From: Rhodobacter sp.
GTDB taxonomy: Bacteria; Pseudomonadota; Alphaproteobacteria; Rhodobacterales; Rhodobacteraceae
Assembly: GCA_027490955.1 (NCBI GenBank)
Contig: JAIXXB010000010.1
Coordinates: 62,001 to 126,000 of the forward strand
Reading direction: 5' to 3'
Length of the DNA: 64,000 bases
The translations under genes and the position numbers were made by a program. Positions within the stretch are counted from its first letter, which is position 1, and each line of letters opens with the position of its first letter. A model generated the notes under the pieces. The model was not told where the DNA came from. It did no database searches and was given only the letters and a program-made list of their open reading frames with translations. Positions 17,647 through 26,797 of the stretch are shown here, piece after piece.

Positions 17647-18603
17647 ATGTTTTTTGCGCAAACTGCAGATTGGACGGAACTTGGCCGCGCCGTGCTGGGC
17701 GATATCACGGCCAAATTTGCCAATGCGGGGGCCAATGATGCGAAACTGGCACTGGTCATCACCGCGCCCAGCAGTTTTGGCGCGGCAGGATTTGCCCATC
17801 GCGGCAATGCGGGCCATTACGCCGCTGGGCTGACCGCGCCGTTTCACATGCTGCATGGTCTGGCCGCGCTGGAGACAGGGCGCATGGCCCCGCATCCCGA
17901 TCTGGACCGCGCGCTGCGCGAGATGATGCTATGGCCATCGGACAGCGCGGCCAATTACGTGATTGACTGTTTGACAGGCACCACGGGCGATTCCGTGCTG
18001 GAAGGGGCGGAATATTTGGACTGGGCGTCCAAACGCAGGCGGCTGGATACGTTCTTTTGGCAAATGGGCTGGCCCGAATGGGAGGGCTGCCGTATCATGC
18101 AAAAGCAAGGCAGCGATCTGCGCTATGGCCGCGAGGCGCGTCTGGTTGGCAGTTATGGCGAAGGTATAAACACCCTGACGCCGCTCTGCGCCGCGCGTCT
18201 TCTGTGGGAGATGTTCGAAGGAGACCTGCCTTTGGGCGGCGAGATGCTGCGCCGCGCGCAGAGCTATTTGGCGCGCGATCCCGCCAGCCCTGACGCTGTT
18301 TTCCCCAATTTCGGACTGGCCGAGTTTTTGGGCGGGGGCCTGCCTGCGGGGGTGAAACTGTGGTCAAAGCCTGCGCAGACGGGATGGACGGGCGATGCGA
18401 AAACCTCTTGGGTCAGGCATGATATGCTGCGCATCCTTGCGCGGGGGATGCGGCCTTTGCATATTGTGGCCATGGTGCAGGGCCGCACCTTGGCCAGCGA
18501 TACTGCGCTGTTTCCTGCGCTGGGCCGAATGATTTGGGATCGTGCTGCGCCCTTGCTGCATCTGCCGAACCCGCCCAAACCCACCCCGAGCGGTCAGGGC
18601 TGA
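17647..18603 (+). CDS. beta-lactamase-fold protein with degenerate active site
   Basis: Resembles the class A beta-lactamase/serine hydrolase fold, but the catalytic residues look lost. Where SxxK is expected before the long helix the sequence reads APFHMLHGLAAL (Ser replaced by Ala, Lys by His). The usual SDN reads SDSAAN, and the KTG region reads KPAQTG. No signal peptide is visible, so it may be cytoplasmic. 318 residues from the ATG at 17647, which follows a GGAGAG sequence. It could be a binding protein or a repurposed hydrolase; the alignment behind this reading was made by eye. Confidence 0.6.
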   Translation: MFFAQTADWTELGRAVLGDITAKFANAGANDAKLALVITAPSSFGAAGFAHRGNAGHYAAGLTAPFHMLHGLAALETGRMAPHPDLDRALREMMLWPSDSAANYVIDCLTGTTGDSVLEGAEYLDWASKRRRLDTFFWQMGWPEWEGCRIMQKQGSDLRYGREARLVGSYGEGINTLTPLCAARLLWEMFEGDLPLGGEMLRRAQSYLARDPASPDAVFPNFGLAEFLGGGLPAGVKLWSKPAQTGWTGDAKTSWVRHDMLRILARGMRPLHIVAMVQGRTLASDTALFPALGRMIWDRAAPLLHLPNPPKPTPSGQG

Positions 18604-18654
18604 TTTTGCCCGCGCGGGGTTGGCCAAAGCTGCGCGGCGCGCTATCACTGGGCT

Positions 18655-19401
18655 ATGAACACAGCCATCCCACCTGCCTTGATCGTTGCGCATGGCCAGC
18701 CCAGCGACCCCGCCCCCGCTGCGGCGCAATTGGATCAACTGGCAGATGCGGTCGCGCAGCAGGCAGGCGGGCGCGCGATTTTGGCAGCCACTTTGGCGCA
18801 AGAGGGGGCGCTGGGCAAAGCGCTGGCGCAGCTTGGCCCACAGGGGGTGGTGTTTCCGATGTTTATGGCAGGGGGCTGGTTCACCCGCGTGGCCCTTGCC
18901 GAAAAACTGCGCAGTGCAGGGGGGCAGGGCTGGCAGGTGCTGGAGCCCTTTGGCTGCGATGCGGCGGTGCATCTTCTGGCGCGTGACGTGCTGGCAAAAG
19001 AGTTGCAGGGCCAAGACCCCACGCGCGCGCAGATTTTGCTGGCCGCTCATGGCAGTTTTAAATCAACCGCCCCCAGTGATGTGGCCTTTGCCCTTGCGCG
19101 CAGGCTGAAATCTGACCTTGGCCTTGCCCGCTGTGAGGCAGGGTTTATCGACCAAACCCCGCGTCTTGCCGATGCGCAGGGCTTTGGTGCAGGGTCACTT
19201 TGCCTGCCCTTCTTTGCGGCCATGGGCGGCCATGTGACCGAGGATATCCCGCGCGCATTGGAACAGGCCCAGTTTGCAGGGCGGATCCTGCCGCCCCTTG
19301 GCCTGCACCCCGATGTCCCCGCCCTGATCGCGGATGCCTTGACACGCGCCACCCCCGTCTGCGCGCAAACCTGCCGCTACTCGGCCCCCGCCGCTGGATA
19401 G
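18655..19401 (+). CDS. CbiX/SirB-type sirohydrochlorin chelatase
   Basis: Cytoplasmic class II chelatase inserting cobalt or iron into sirohydrochlorin-type tetrapyrroles. The N-terminal half begins with the CbiX signature (ALIVAHGQPSDP) and the C-terminal half has a second similar strand (ILLAAHGSFKS) with a metal-binding His, so the 248 residues form a two-lobed protein. No other cobalamin or siroheme gene adjoins it, so the metal and pathway remain open. Confidence 0.75.
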   Translation: MNTAIPPALIVAHGQPSDPAPAAAQLDQLADAVAQQAGGRAILAATLAQEGALGKALAQLGPQGVVFPMFMAGGWFTRVALAEKLRSAGGQGWQVLEPFGCDAAVHLLARDVLAKELQGQDPTRAQILLAAHGSFKSTAPSDVAFALARRLKSDLGLARCEAGFIDQTPRLADAQGFGAGSLCLPFFAAMGGHVTEDIPRALEQAQFAGRILPPLGLHPDVPALIADALTRATPVCAQTCRYSAPAAG

Positions 19402-19469
19402 GGGGCGCTCGCGCCCCCTCGGAGCTGACGCTCCTCACCCCCTGAGGATATTTGGGAAAAGAAGAAGAG
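19401..19469. repeat. Rhodobacterales-type hairpin plus GAGGATATTTGG element
   Basis: Downstream of the chelatase gene: hairpin GGGGGCG/CGCCCCC (19401-19418), hairpin GGAGC/GCTCC (19421-19434), then GAGGATATTTGGGAAAAGAA from 19444 followed by GAAGAG. A second copy of this mosaic sits at 59091-59163 and a partial one near 21513. Confidence 0.65.
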
Positions 19470-19510
19470 CGAGGGCTTTTCAGTTCTGCGGCGGCGTGGC
19501 AGGTTGGGGT

Positions 19511-20419
19511 ATGGAACAGATATCCCCTTTTCGAATGGCCTTTGGCACGATGCAATTTGGCGGGCGCGCGGATGCGGCGGCCAGTGCGGCGATGTTTGAT
19601 GCCTGTATGGCTGCGGGCATCAAACATTTTGATACGGCCTGCGGCTATAATGAAGGTGCCTCGGAGGTGATCCTTGGGCAATTGGCGCGCAAGGCTGAGG
19701 GCGGGCTTTATATCGCAACGAAGGTTGGGTATGACGGCGGCGCTGGGCGCGCGAATGTGACGGCGCAGTTTGATGGATCGCGCCGCCGCCTTGGGATGGA
19801 CAGGGTAGATCTGCTGTATCTGCACCGCTATGATGCACGAACGCCGCTGGAGGAAACCATTGAAACCTTTGCGGATTTTCAATCGCGCGGGTTGATTGCG
19901 CATATCGGGCTGTCGAATTTTCCCGCTTGGGCGGTGATGAAGGCGCAAGCGATTGCGGTGCGGATGGGCACGAGAATTGACGCCATCCAGCCGATGTATA
20001 ACCTTGTAAAGCGCCAAGCCGAGGTTGAGATTTTGCCGATGGCCGCCGATCAGGGCATTTCCGTTTTCAGCTATTCGCCGCTGGGCGGCGGGCTGCTGAC
20101 GGGCAAATATGTGGCGGGCGGCGGTGGGCGATTGGCAGAGGATCCGCGCTATAACGCGCGCTATTCTGCCCCTGCCGCGCATGCGACTGCTGCAGGGTTG
20201 GTGCAGCTTGCCCGTGAGGTGGGGATTGATGCGGCCACGCTGGCGGTGGCTTGGGTCTGCGCGCATGGGGTTTGCCCGATTGTATCGGCGCGCGATGCGG
20301 CCCAACTTGCGCCATCGCTGGGCGCGCTGAATGTCGTTCTGCCGCCCGACCTTTTGGCGCGCATCACTGCGCTGTCAACCACCCCGCCGCCCGCCACCGA
20401 TCGCAGCGAAGAAGCATGA
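19511..20419 (+). CDS. aldo/keto reductase
   Basis: NAD(P)H-dependent aldo/keto reductase of 302 residues. The catalytic tetrad is visible as DTACGYNEGASE (Asp and Tyr), ATKVGY (Lys) and LYLHRYDART (His). Substrate unknown. The start at 19511 is preferred; an in-frame ATG at 19496 is also possible. Its stop overlaps the start of the following flavoprotein gene (ATGA), so both are probably translated together and may act on the same metabolite. Confidence 0.85.
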   Translation: MEQISPFRMAFGTMQFGGRADAAASAAMFDACMAAGIKHFDTACGYNEGASEVILGQLARKAEGGLYIATKVGYDGGAGRANVTAQFDGSRRRLGMDRVDLLYLHRYDARTPLEETIETFADFQSRGLIAHIGLSNFPAWAVMKAQAIAVRMGTRIDAIQPMYNLVKRQAEVEILPMAADQGISVFSYSPLGGGLLTGKYVAGGGGRLAEDPRYNARYSAPAAHATAAGLVQLAREVGIDAATLAVAWVCAHGVCPIVSARDAAQLAPSLGALNVVLPPDLLARITALSTTPPPATDRSEEA

Positions 20420-21498
20420 GCGATGTGCTGATTATCGGCGGCGGCATTGCGGGAATATCTGCTGCTGCCCGCCTTGCGCCCTATGCCAAAGTCACTTTGC
20501 TGGAAGGCGAGGATCATCTTGCCTATCATGCCTCGGGCAGGTCAGCCGCCCTATACGAGCCGCATTATGGTGCGCCTGCGGTTGTCGCCCTGTCGCTGGC
20601 ATCGGGTGATTACTTTCGCGCCCTGCCTCATCTGTTGACCCCGCGCGGGTTGATGATTGTGGCGGGGCTGGATGGCCGCGCGCAGTTTCAGCATGACTGC
20701 GCCGATATGAACCTTGCGCCGCTTGATCTGGATGCGGCGCGCGAAATGCTGCCCATTTTGAACCTTCAGACTGTGGCCTATGCAGGCTATGGGGCCCATG
20801 CGTGGGACATAGACACAGATCTGCTGATCGCCGATTTTGCCAAAACAGCGCGCGCGCATGGGGCGCAGATCATTGCGAAGGCGGCGGTGACAGCGCTGCG
20901 CCGCGATGGCAGCACATGGCGGGCAGACACAGCGCAGGGCCCTTTTAAGGGCGAGATTGTGGTTAATGCTGCGGGGCCTTGGGCGGATCATGTGGCGCAG
21001 ATGGCGGGGATCGCCGCCAAAGGCATTGCGCCGCTGCGTCGTTCGATGGCGCGTATTCCTGCCCCTGCGGGCATGGATGTGGCGCGCTGGCCCATGGTTT
21101 TTGGTGCGGGCGAGGCGTGGTATATGAAACCCGATGCGGGGGCGCTGATCGTCTCGCCTGCCGAAGAACACCCGATGCCGCCCCATGACGCCTTTGCCGA
21201 TGATATGGTGCTGGCCGAAGGGCTGGCGCGCTATGAGGCGATGGTGACTGCGCCTGTGACGCGGCTGATCGCCTCTTGGGCGGGGCTGCGGTCATTCGCG
21301 CCCGACCGCGTGCCTGTGATCGGCGCAGACCCTGCTGCGCCCAGCTTTTTCTGGGCGGCGGGTTTGGGCGGTTATGGGTTTCAAACCGCCGACGCGGCCA
21401 GCAGGTTGCTGGCAGATTTGGTGCTGCACCGCGCGTCTGAGTTTAGCCCAGACCTTGTGGCCCAACTTTCCCCGCGCAGATTTTCCGCGCAGGGCTAA
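20416..21498 (+). CDS. FAD-dependent amino-acid-oxidase-like oxidoreductase (DAO family)
   Basis: Flavoprotein of the DadA/D-amino-acid-oxidase family, 360 residues. The N-terminal dinucleotide-binding motif VLIIGGGIAGISAAARLA is clear, followed by the DAO-type middle (HASGRSAALYEPHYG) and a C-terminal GLGGYGFQTADAASRLLADL block that closes the FAD site. Substrate is likely a secondary or D-amino acid. It overlaps the aldo/keto reductase by four bases and is convergent with the dimethylglycine dehydrogenase-like gene. Confidence 0.85.
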   Translation: MSDVLIIGGGIAGISAAARLAPYAKVTLLEGEDHLAYHASGRSAALYEPHYGAPAVVALSLASGDYFRALPHLLTPRGLMIVAGLDGRAQFQHDCADMNLAPLDLDAAREMLPILNLQTVAYAGYGAHAWDIDTDLLIADFAKTARAHGAQIIAKAAVTALRRDGSTWRADTAQGPFKGEIVVNAAGPWADHVAQMAGIAAKGIAPLRRSMARIPAPAGMDVARWPMVFGAGEAWYMKPDAGALIVSPAEEHPMPPHDAFADDMVLAEGLARYEAMVTAPVTRLIASWAGLRSFAPDRVPVIGADPAAPSFFWAAGLGGYGFQTADAASRLLADLVLHRASEFSPDLVAQLSPRRFSAQG

Positions 21499-21558
21499 TC
21501 GGCTTTCATATTGGCCAAATATCCTGCGAGGGGTGAGACTGCACGCCCGCGCAGGCGA

Positions 21559-21586
21559 GGGGGCGGCAAAGGCCCCCTTTTCTTTT
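21559..21586 (+). terminator. terminator of the aldo/keto reductase-DAO operon
   Basis: GGGGGC (21559-21564) and GCCCCC (21572-21577) form a hairpin followed by TTTTCTTTT, 60 bases after the DAO stop. It abuts the stop codon of the convergent gene. Confidence 0.75.
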
Positions 21587-24080
21587 AGCCATCCACCCGA
21601 ATGCGCGCGTTTGTCGGATCATAGGGGCTGTCTTCGACCACCACGGCATCCCAAAGCTCGCGGTTGATGCGCACCTTGAGCTGCGTGCCCACTTCGGCCA
21701 GATCGGGGCGCACATAGCCCATACCGATTTGCTTGCCAAAGGCGACCGAGTAGCCCCCGGATGTCAGGCGGCCAATCTTTTGCCCATCCAGCAGCAGCGC
21801 CTCTTTGCCCCATGGGTCGGTGTCCGAAGGCCCGTCGATCAGCAGGGTGCAGCATTTGGAACGGATACCATGGGCCAGCATTGCCGCCTTGCCTTGGAAA
21901 TCTTTGTTCAAATCGACAAACCTGTCCAAAGCCGCCTCAAGCGGGGTGGCATCGCGGCCAAGTTCGTTGCCAAAGGCGCGGTAGGATTTTTCCTGCCGCA
22001 GCCAGTTTTGCGCCCGTGCGCCGACCAGTTTCATCCCGTGCTTTTCGCCCGCTTTCAACACCTGATCCCAAAGGTTGCGCTGCATCTCGATCGGGTGGTG
22101 GAGTTCCCAGCCCAACTCGCCCGTATAGGCCACGCGAATGGCATTGACGGGCACCATGCCCAGTTCGATGCGCCGCGCCGACAGCCAAGGAAAGCGCTTG
22201 TTCGACAGGGCGGTGTCTGGATCAGCGTCTTTGATGAGTTCGGCCAGAATCTTGCGGCTGTTTGGGCCTGCCAGTGCGAAGACGCCGTATTGGGTGGTGA
22301 CATTTTGAATTTCGATATAGCCAAATTTGGGGGCCATATCTTCGGCGCATTTGCGCAGGTAATCGCCATCGTAATCTGTCCAAGCGCCTGCCGAGACAAG
22401 GTAATATTCATTTTCTGCGTGGCGGACGATGGTGTATTCGGTGCGGGTCGTGCCAGTGGGGGTCAGCGCATAGGTCAGGTTGATGCGGCCCACTTTCGGC
22501 AAGGTATTGCAGGTGAACCAATCAAGGAAAGCCGTGGCCCCCGGCCCGCGCACAGCATGTTTGGTGAAGGCGGTGGCATCAATCAGCCCCGCCGTTTCGC
22601 GGATGGCCTTGGCCTCGTCCACCGCATATTGCCACCAACCCCCACGGCGGAAGCTGCGGGTGTGATGGTCGAAATCTTCAGGCGCGTTCAGCGGGCCATA
22701 ATAGATCGGGCGTTCCCACCCGTTCACCTGACCAAATTGCGCGCCCAGCGCCTTTTGGCGATCGTAAACGGGCGCGGTGCGCAGGGGGCGGGCAGCTTCG
22801 CGTTCCTCGTCAGGGTGGTGCAGAATGAAGACATGGTCATAGCATTCCTCATTCTTGCGCGCGGCATATTCGGTGGTCATCCAGCCGCCAAAACGGCGCG
22901 GGTCAAGCGAGGCCATATCAATTTCCGCCTCGCCCGCCGTCATCATTTGGGCAAGATAGTATCCCGTCCCGCCCGCAGCGGTGATGCCAAAGCTGAACCC
23001 CTCGGCCAGCCACATATTGCGCAGGCCAGGTGCAGGGCCAACCAGCGGGTTGCCATCGGGGGTATAGCAGATGGGGCCGTTGAAATCATCCTTCAGGCCC
23101 ACAGTTTCCGAGGACGGAATGCGGTGGATCATCGACATATATTCCGCCTCGATCCGTTCCAAATCCAAGGGGAACAAATCTGCGCGGAAGGATTGCGGCA
23201 CATCATACAGGAACCGCGCGGGGGCGTTTTTCTCGTATGGCCCCAGAATCCAACCGCCGCGTTCCTCGCGCACATACCATTTCGCATCGGCATCGCGCAG
23301 CACGGGGTGCTGGGGGTTGGTCTTGCGCCATTCCACCAGCGCGGGGTCGGGTTCGGTGACGATATATTGATGTTCCACGGGAATGGCGGGGGTTTTGATA
23401 CCCAAAAGCCGCGCCGTGCGCTGGGCGTGGTTGCCCGTGGCGGTGACCACATGTTCGGCGTGGATTTCAAACTTTTCCTCGGCGGGCAAAAGGTTGCCGC
23501 CCTGTTCGTGCATGCGGGTGCAGGACACAATCCATTCGCTGCCCGTCCAGCGATAGCCGTCAACCTGTATCTTACGCTCGAATGTCGCGCCCAGTTGCCG
23601 TGCGCCTTTGGCCATGGCTTGGGTCACATCGGCGGGGTTGATGTAACCATCTTGCGGGTGAAACAGCGCGCCAACCAGATCTTCGGTACGCACCAAGGGC
23701 CAGCGATCTTTGATCTGCGCGGGGGTCAGAAATTCATGATAAACCCCCGCCGTTTCGGCGACCGATGAATAGAGCATATATTCATCCATGCGTTCTTGGC
23801 GCTGGGCCATGCGCAGGTTGCCCACCACGTAAAAACCGGGGTTCAGGCCCGTTTCCGCCTCGAGTCCCTTATAGAAATCGACCGAATATTTGTGAATATG
23901 GGTGGTGGCATAGCCCATATTGAACAAGGGCAACAGGCCAGCGGCATGCCATGTAGAGCCTGCCGTTAATTCGTCGCGCTCGACCAGCATCGTATCCCAG
24001 CCCGCCTTGGCCAGATGGTAGGCAATCCCCGTGCCCACCGCGCCGCCACCAACGACCAATGCTTTGACATGCGTTTTCAT
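21585..24080 (-). CDS. dimethylglycine/sarcosine dehydrogenase-like FAD-GcvT fusion protein
   Basis: Oxidative N-demethylase of the dimethylglycine dehydrogenase family that passes the methyl carbon to tetrahydrofolate. The N-terminal FAD domain (ALVVGGGAVGTGIAYHLAKAG, then a GSTWHAAGLLP block around the flavin-linking region) occupies about 1-400; a GcvT-like folate-binding region occupies about 430-831. With ATG 24080 the product has 831 residues, matching the family. It lies 233 bases after tdm on the same strand, so it may share that transcript. The substrate (dimethylglycine, sarcosine or another methylated amine) is not settled. Confidence 0.85.
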   Translation of the reverse strand: MKTHVKALVVGGGAVGTGIAYHLAKAGWDTMLVERDELTAGSTWHAAGLLPLFNMGYATTHIHKYSVDFYKGLEAETGLNPGFYVVGNLRMAQRQERMDEYMLYSSVAETAGVYHEFLTPAQIKDRWPLVRTEDLVGALFHPQDGYINPADVTQAMAKGARQLGATFERKIQVDGYRWTGSEWIVSCTRMHEQGGNLLPAEEKFEIHAEHVVTATGNHAQRTARLLGIKTPAIPVEHQYIVTEPDPALVEWRKTNPQHPVLRDADAKWYVREERGGWILGPYEKNAPARFLYDVPQSFRADLFPLDLERIEAEYMSMIHRIPSSETVGLKDDFNGPICYTPDGNPLVGPAPGLRNMWLAEGFSFGITAAGGTGYYLAQMMTAGEAEIDMASLDPRRFGGWMTTEYAARKNEECYDHVFILHHPDEEREAARPLRTAPVYDRQKALGAQFGQVNGWERPIYYGPLNAPEDFDHHTRSFRRGGWWQYAVDEAKAIRETAGLIDATAFTKHAVRGPGATAFLDWFTCNTLPKVGRINLTYALTPTGTTRTEYTIVRHAENEYYLVSAGAWTDYDGDYLRKCAEDMAPKFGYIEIQNVTTQYGVFALAGPNSRKILAELIKDADPDTALSNKRFPWLSARRIELGMVPVNAIRVAYTGELGWELHHPIEMQRNLWDQVLKAGEKHGMKLVGARAQNWLRQEKSYRAFGNELGRDATPLEAALDRFVDLNKDFQGKAAMLAHGIRSKCCTLLIDGPSDTDPWGKEALLLDGQKIGRLTSGGYSVAFGKQIGMGYVRPDLAEVGTQLKVRINRELWDAVVVEDSPYDPTNARIRVDG

Positions 24081-24313
24081 GCGAACTCTCCGAATTTTGG
24101 GCAGATATTGCTTTGCCCCGTTCTGCCGCAAGCAGGGCCAAAGGGGCAAGGGGGGGCCGACCTTTGACGGCGAAAAACGACATATGGCTTGTTTGCGGCA
24201 TGGCCGCTGGAATGCATGTAGTGGCGCAGGCCCCAGAACCAGCCCTGATTTCCTTCGTCTGGCCTTGCCGAACCTGCCCCACCGCGGGTTTTGCGAACAA
24301 CGGCTGTGGCGCG

Positions 24314-26692
24314 TCAGCTTTGCGGGCGGGTCTTTTTCGGATCGTAATGCGATAGGTGCACGATCACGGCAGGAAGACGCTTTTGCTGGCCATCTAGCTT
24401 GCCCACCTCTAGCGCGGTTCCCACTGCAGCATGGGCCACATCCACCCGCGCAAGGGCGATGTTTTTGCCAAGCAGCGGCGAGCGCATCGACGATGTCACC
24501 ACCCCCACCTGCGCGCGGCCCAGATGCAAACAGTCGCCATGGCCCACATCAACATTGGCGTCAATCTCTAGCCCGACGAATTTATGCAACGGGTTTTCCT
24601 TGCGGCGGATCAACGCCTCGCGCCCGATGAAATCATCCGTCTTAGACTTTAGCGGCACGGTAAAGCCAATGCCCGCCTCGAACGGATCGGTTTGATCGGA
24701 AAAATCATAGCCTGCAAAAATCAGCCCCGCCTCTATTCGCACCATATCAAGGGCAGCAAGGCCCATCGGCTTTAGCCCCAGATCGCCGCCATTGGCCCAA
24801 ACAGCGTCATAGACTGCATGGCCATCCTTGGGGTGGCAAAAGATTTCAAAGCCAAGTTCGCCCGTATAGCCCGTGCGCGAGACGACCACAGGCGCGCCCG
24901 ATGGCCCGCCGATGCGCCCCACTGTCAGGCGGAACCAGCCCAATTCTTCGATGCTGGGCTGATGCGGCGCTGTCCAGATCATGCGCTGCATGATCTGGCG
25001 CGAATTTGGCCCCTGAACGGCCAGATTGTGCAACTGGTCAGTGGACGCACGCACCATCACCTTTAGCCCCAGTTTTTCGGCCTGCTCGCGCAGCCAAATC
25101 CCTGAATAATCATCACCGCCAATCCAGCGGAACTGATCGCGGCCAAGGCGGAAGACAGTGCCGTCATCAATCATGCCGCCATGTTCATAGCACATGGCAG
25201 AATAGACCACCTGCCCCACTGACAGTTTCTTAATGTCGCGCGTCAGGCACCATTGCAGCAGCGCCTCGGCATCGGGGCCAGTCACTTCGAATTTGCGCAG
25301 GGGCGACAGATCTAGCACCACGGCCTTTTCGCGGCAGGCCCAATACTCCTCGATCGCACCATTAGAGGAATAAACGCTGGGCAGCCAATAGCCTTTGTAT
25401 TCCACAAGATTGCGAGTCTTGGCCGAAATAGGCGCGTGAAAGGCGGTTTCTTTGGTCATCTTCGGCTCTGACTCCGGCGTGGGGCGATAGGCGATGGATC
25501 GGCTGAACTTTTCTGCGCCTGAATAGGTGCGCACATGGATATCGGACAAATACCATCCATTCGCAGGAGAGGTGTCATCAGGGCAGGCGGAATTGACGCA
25601 GACAAGATCGGTCAGCGCCCGCATCAGCACATAATCCCCCGGCCGCGACCATGGCTCGTCCGAGATCAGTACGCCATGGGCATCGATATTGGTGTTAAAG
25701 AACAGATTGACCGCCATCCAACCGGGGCGCGCGTCCACCCCGTGCTGCGCCAAAGCGCCGTTGAAATTGTCGGAACAATTGGCATGTCCTGGATAGCCGA
25801 TATCGTCATAATATTTCGACGCGCAGGCCATGGCAAAGGCATCATGGCGGCCCACAGTATCTTGCACCACCTCGACCAGTGGCACCCATTCTTGATCGTA
25901 GTATTTGGAATGCAGGCCGGGCATGGAATAGGCATGGCCCATCAAAGTGCGCGAGGTTGTCACATCCAGCGCGTGTTGGATACCTTTGTCCAGTTTGCGC
26001 GCATCAAAGCACTGAAAATCGGTGCATTGGCGGCCTTCGACATCGATAATCTGGATGTAATCGCCTGCCTTAACAAAATAGGATTCCGCCGTGGCCGATT
26101 TGACCCGCAGGTCAAGAACGGGGTCGGCCAGCGGATCGGGCAGATCAAACTTGCCCATCTCGCGCGGTTTGGCGCGTTGCAGATGCAGGGTGATCGGGGT
26201 GGCGGTATCTTGCGCGTCGGGGGACATGGGCAGGCTGGGGGCGGCGATGATCAGCCAGCCATCATCCAGCGCGGTGAGATCTGCCTGCGCGCGCGCAGGT
26301 GTATCGGGCGCAAACAGGCGCAGGGCCGCCGCGCGTGCCAAATCAATGCCCTTGGCCGCAATGGCGCGGCGCAGGGCAGACAGCCCGCTGCCCGCCGCAT
26401 CGCCCAAGGCCAACATAGCCTTTAACCCCTCGGCCCCCGAATTAGAGGCCTGCCCCAAAATGGCGGCATCACTTCTGCCTTGCACAGTGGTGGCGACAAG
26501 TTCGGCAATCTGGCCGCCTTCGTCATTGACCACAGTCAGGTGATCGCCCGCGCAAAGGCGCAGCATCAGCGCAGCGCCGCCTGCAATCACATGCCTCTCG
26601 CGCCCGTGATGGCGTTCCAAATCGCGCGGGGTCAAAATGCGCGAAGGGCGCGGCGGGCCCGAAATTATGCTGGGATAGGGCGTGTCTAGCAT
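24314..26692 (-). CDS. tdm: trimethylamine N-oxide demethylase
   Basis: Non-redox demethylase (aldolase) that splits trimethylamine N-oxide into dimethylamine and formaldehyde. The two-part build is diagnostic: an N-terminal DUF1989 (urea-carboxylase-associated) domain to about residue 390, with cysteines in QCTDFQCFDA, MACASKY, HANCSDNFNG and VCVNSACPDD that include the expected metal ligands, fused to a C-terminal GcvT-like tetrahydrofolate domain from about 410 to 780. 792 residues is close to described Tdm proteins. It is transcribed away from an EamA transporter gene, with two dyads in the shared promoter region. Confidence 0.9.
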   Translation of the reverse strand: MLDTPYPSIISGPPRPSRILTPRDLERHHGRERHVIAGGAALMLRLCAGDHLTVVNDEGGQIAELVATTVQGRSDAAILGQASNSGAEGLKAMLALGDAAGSGLSALRRAIAAKGIDLARAAALRLFAPDTPARAQADLTALDDGWLIIAAPSLPMSPDAQDTATPITLHLQRAKPREMGKFDLPDPLADPVLDLRVKSATAESYFVKAGDYIQIIDVEGRQCTDFQCFDARKLDKGIQHALDVTTSRTLMGHAYSMPGLHSKYYDQEWVPLVEVVQDTVGRHDAFAMACASKYYDDIGYPGHANCSDNFNGALAQHGVDARPGWMAVNLFFNTNIDAHGVLISDEPWSRPGDYVLMRALTDLVCVNSACPDDTSPANGWYLSDIHVRTYSGAEKFSRSIAYRPTPESEPKMTKETAFHAPISAKTRNLVEYKGYWLPSVYSSNGAIEEYWACREKAVVLDLSPLRKFEVTGPDAEALLQWCLTRDIKKLSVGQVVYSAMCYEHGGMIDDGTVFRLGRDQFRWIGGDDYSGIWLREQAEKLGLKVMVRASTDQLHNLAVQGPNSRQIMQRMIWTAPHQPSIEELGWFRLTVGRIGGPSGAPVVVSRTGYTGELGFEIFCHPKDGHAVYDAVWANGGDLGLKPMGLAALDMVRIEAGLIFAGYDFSDQTDPFEAGIGFTVPLKSKTDDFIGREALIRRKENPLHKFVGLEIDANVDVGHGDCLHLGRAQVGVVTSSMRSPLLGKNIALARVDVAHAAVGTALEVGKLDGQQKRLPAVIVHLSHYDPKKTRPQS

Positions 26693-26710
26693 CGGCGTCC
26701 CTTGCGGTCA

Positions 26711-26729
26711 GTTTTAATGCAGTTAAAAC
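26711..26729. promoter_or_regulatory. palindromic operator between tdm and the EamA gene
   Basis: GTTTTAATGCAGTTAAAAC: perfect 7-base arms (GTTTTAA/TTAAAAC) around a 5-base spacer, 19-37 bases upstream of the tdm ATG. The regulator is unknown. Confidence 0.55.
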
Positions 26730-26749
26730 TTATTCATTCACAAGAATAA
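26730..26749. promoter_or_regulatory. second dyad in the tdm/EamA intergenic region
   Basis: TTATTC at 26730-26735 and GAATAA at 26744-26749 form an inverted repeat with an 8-base spacer, directly abutting the first palindrome. The pair could be an operator or overlapping promoter elements. Confidence 0.4.
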
Positions 26750-26797
26750 CAACCCCACCAGAATGGCACAAGCACGACCTTTGCGGAAGGAGACAAA

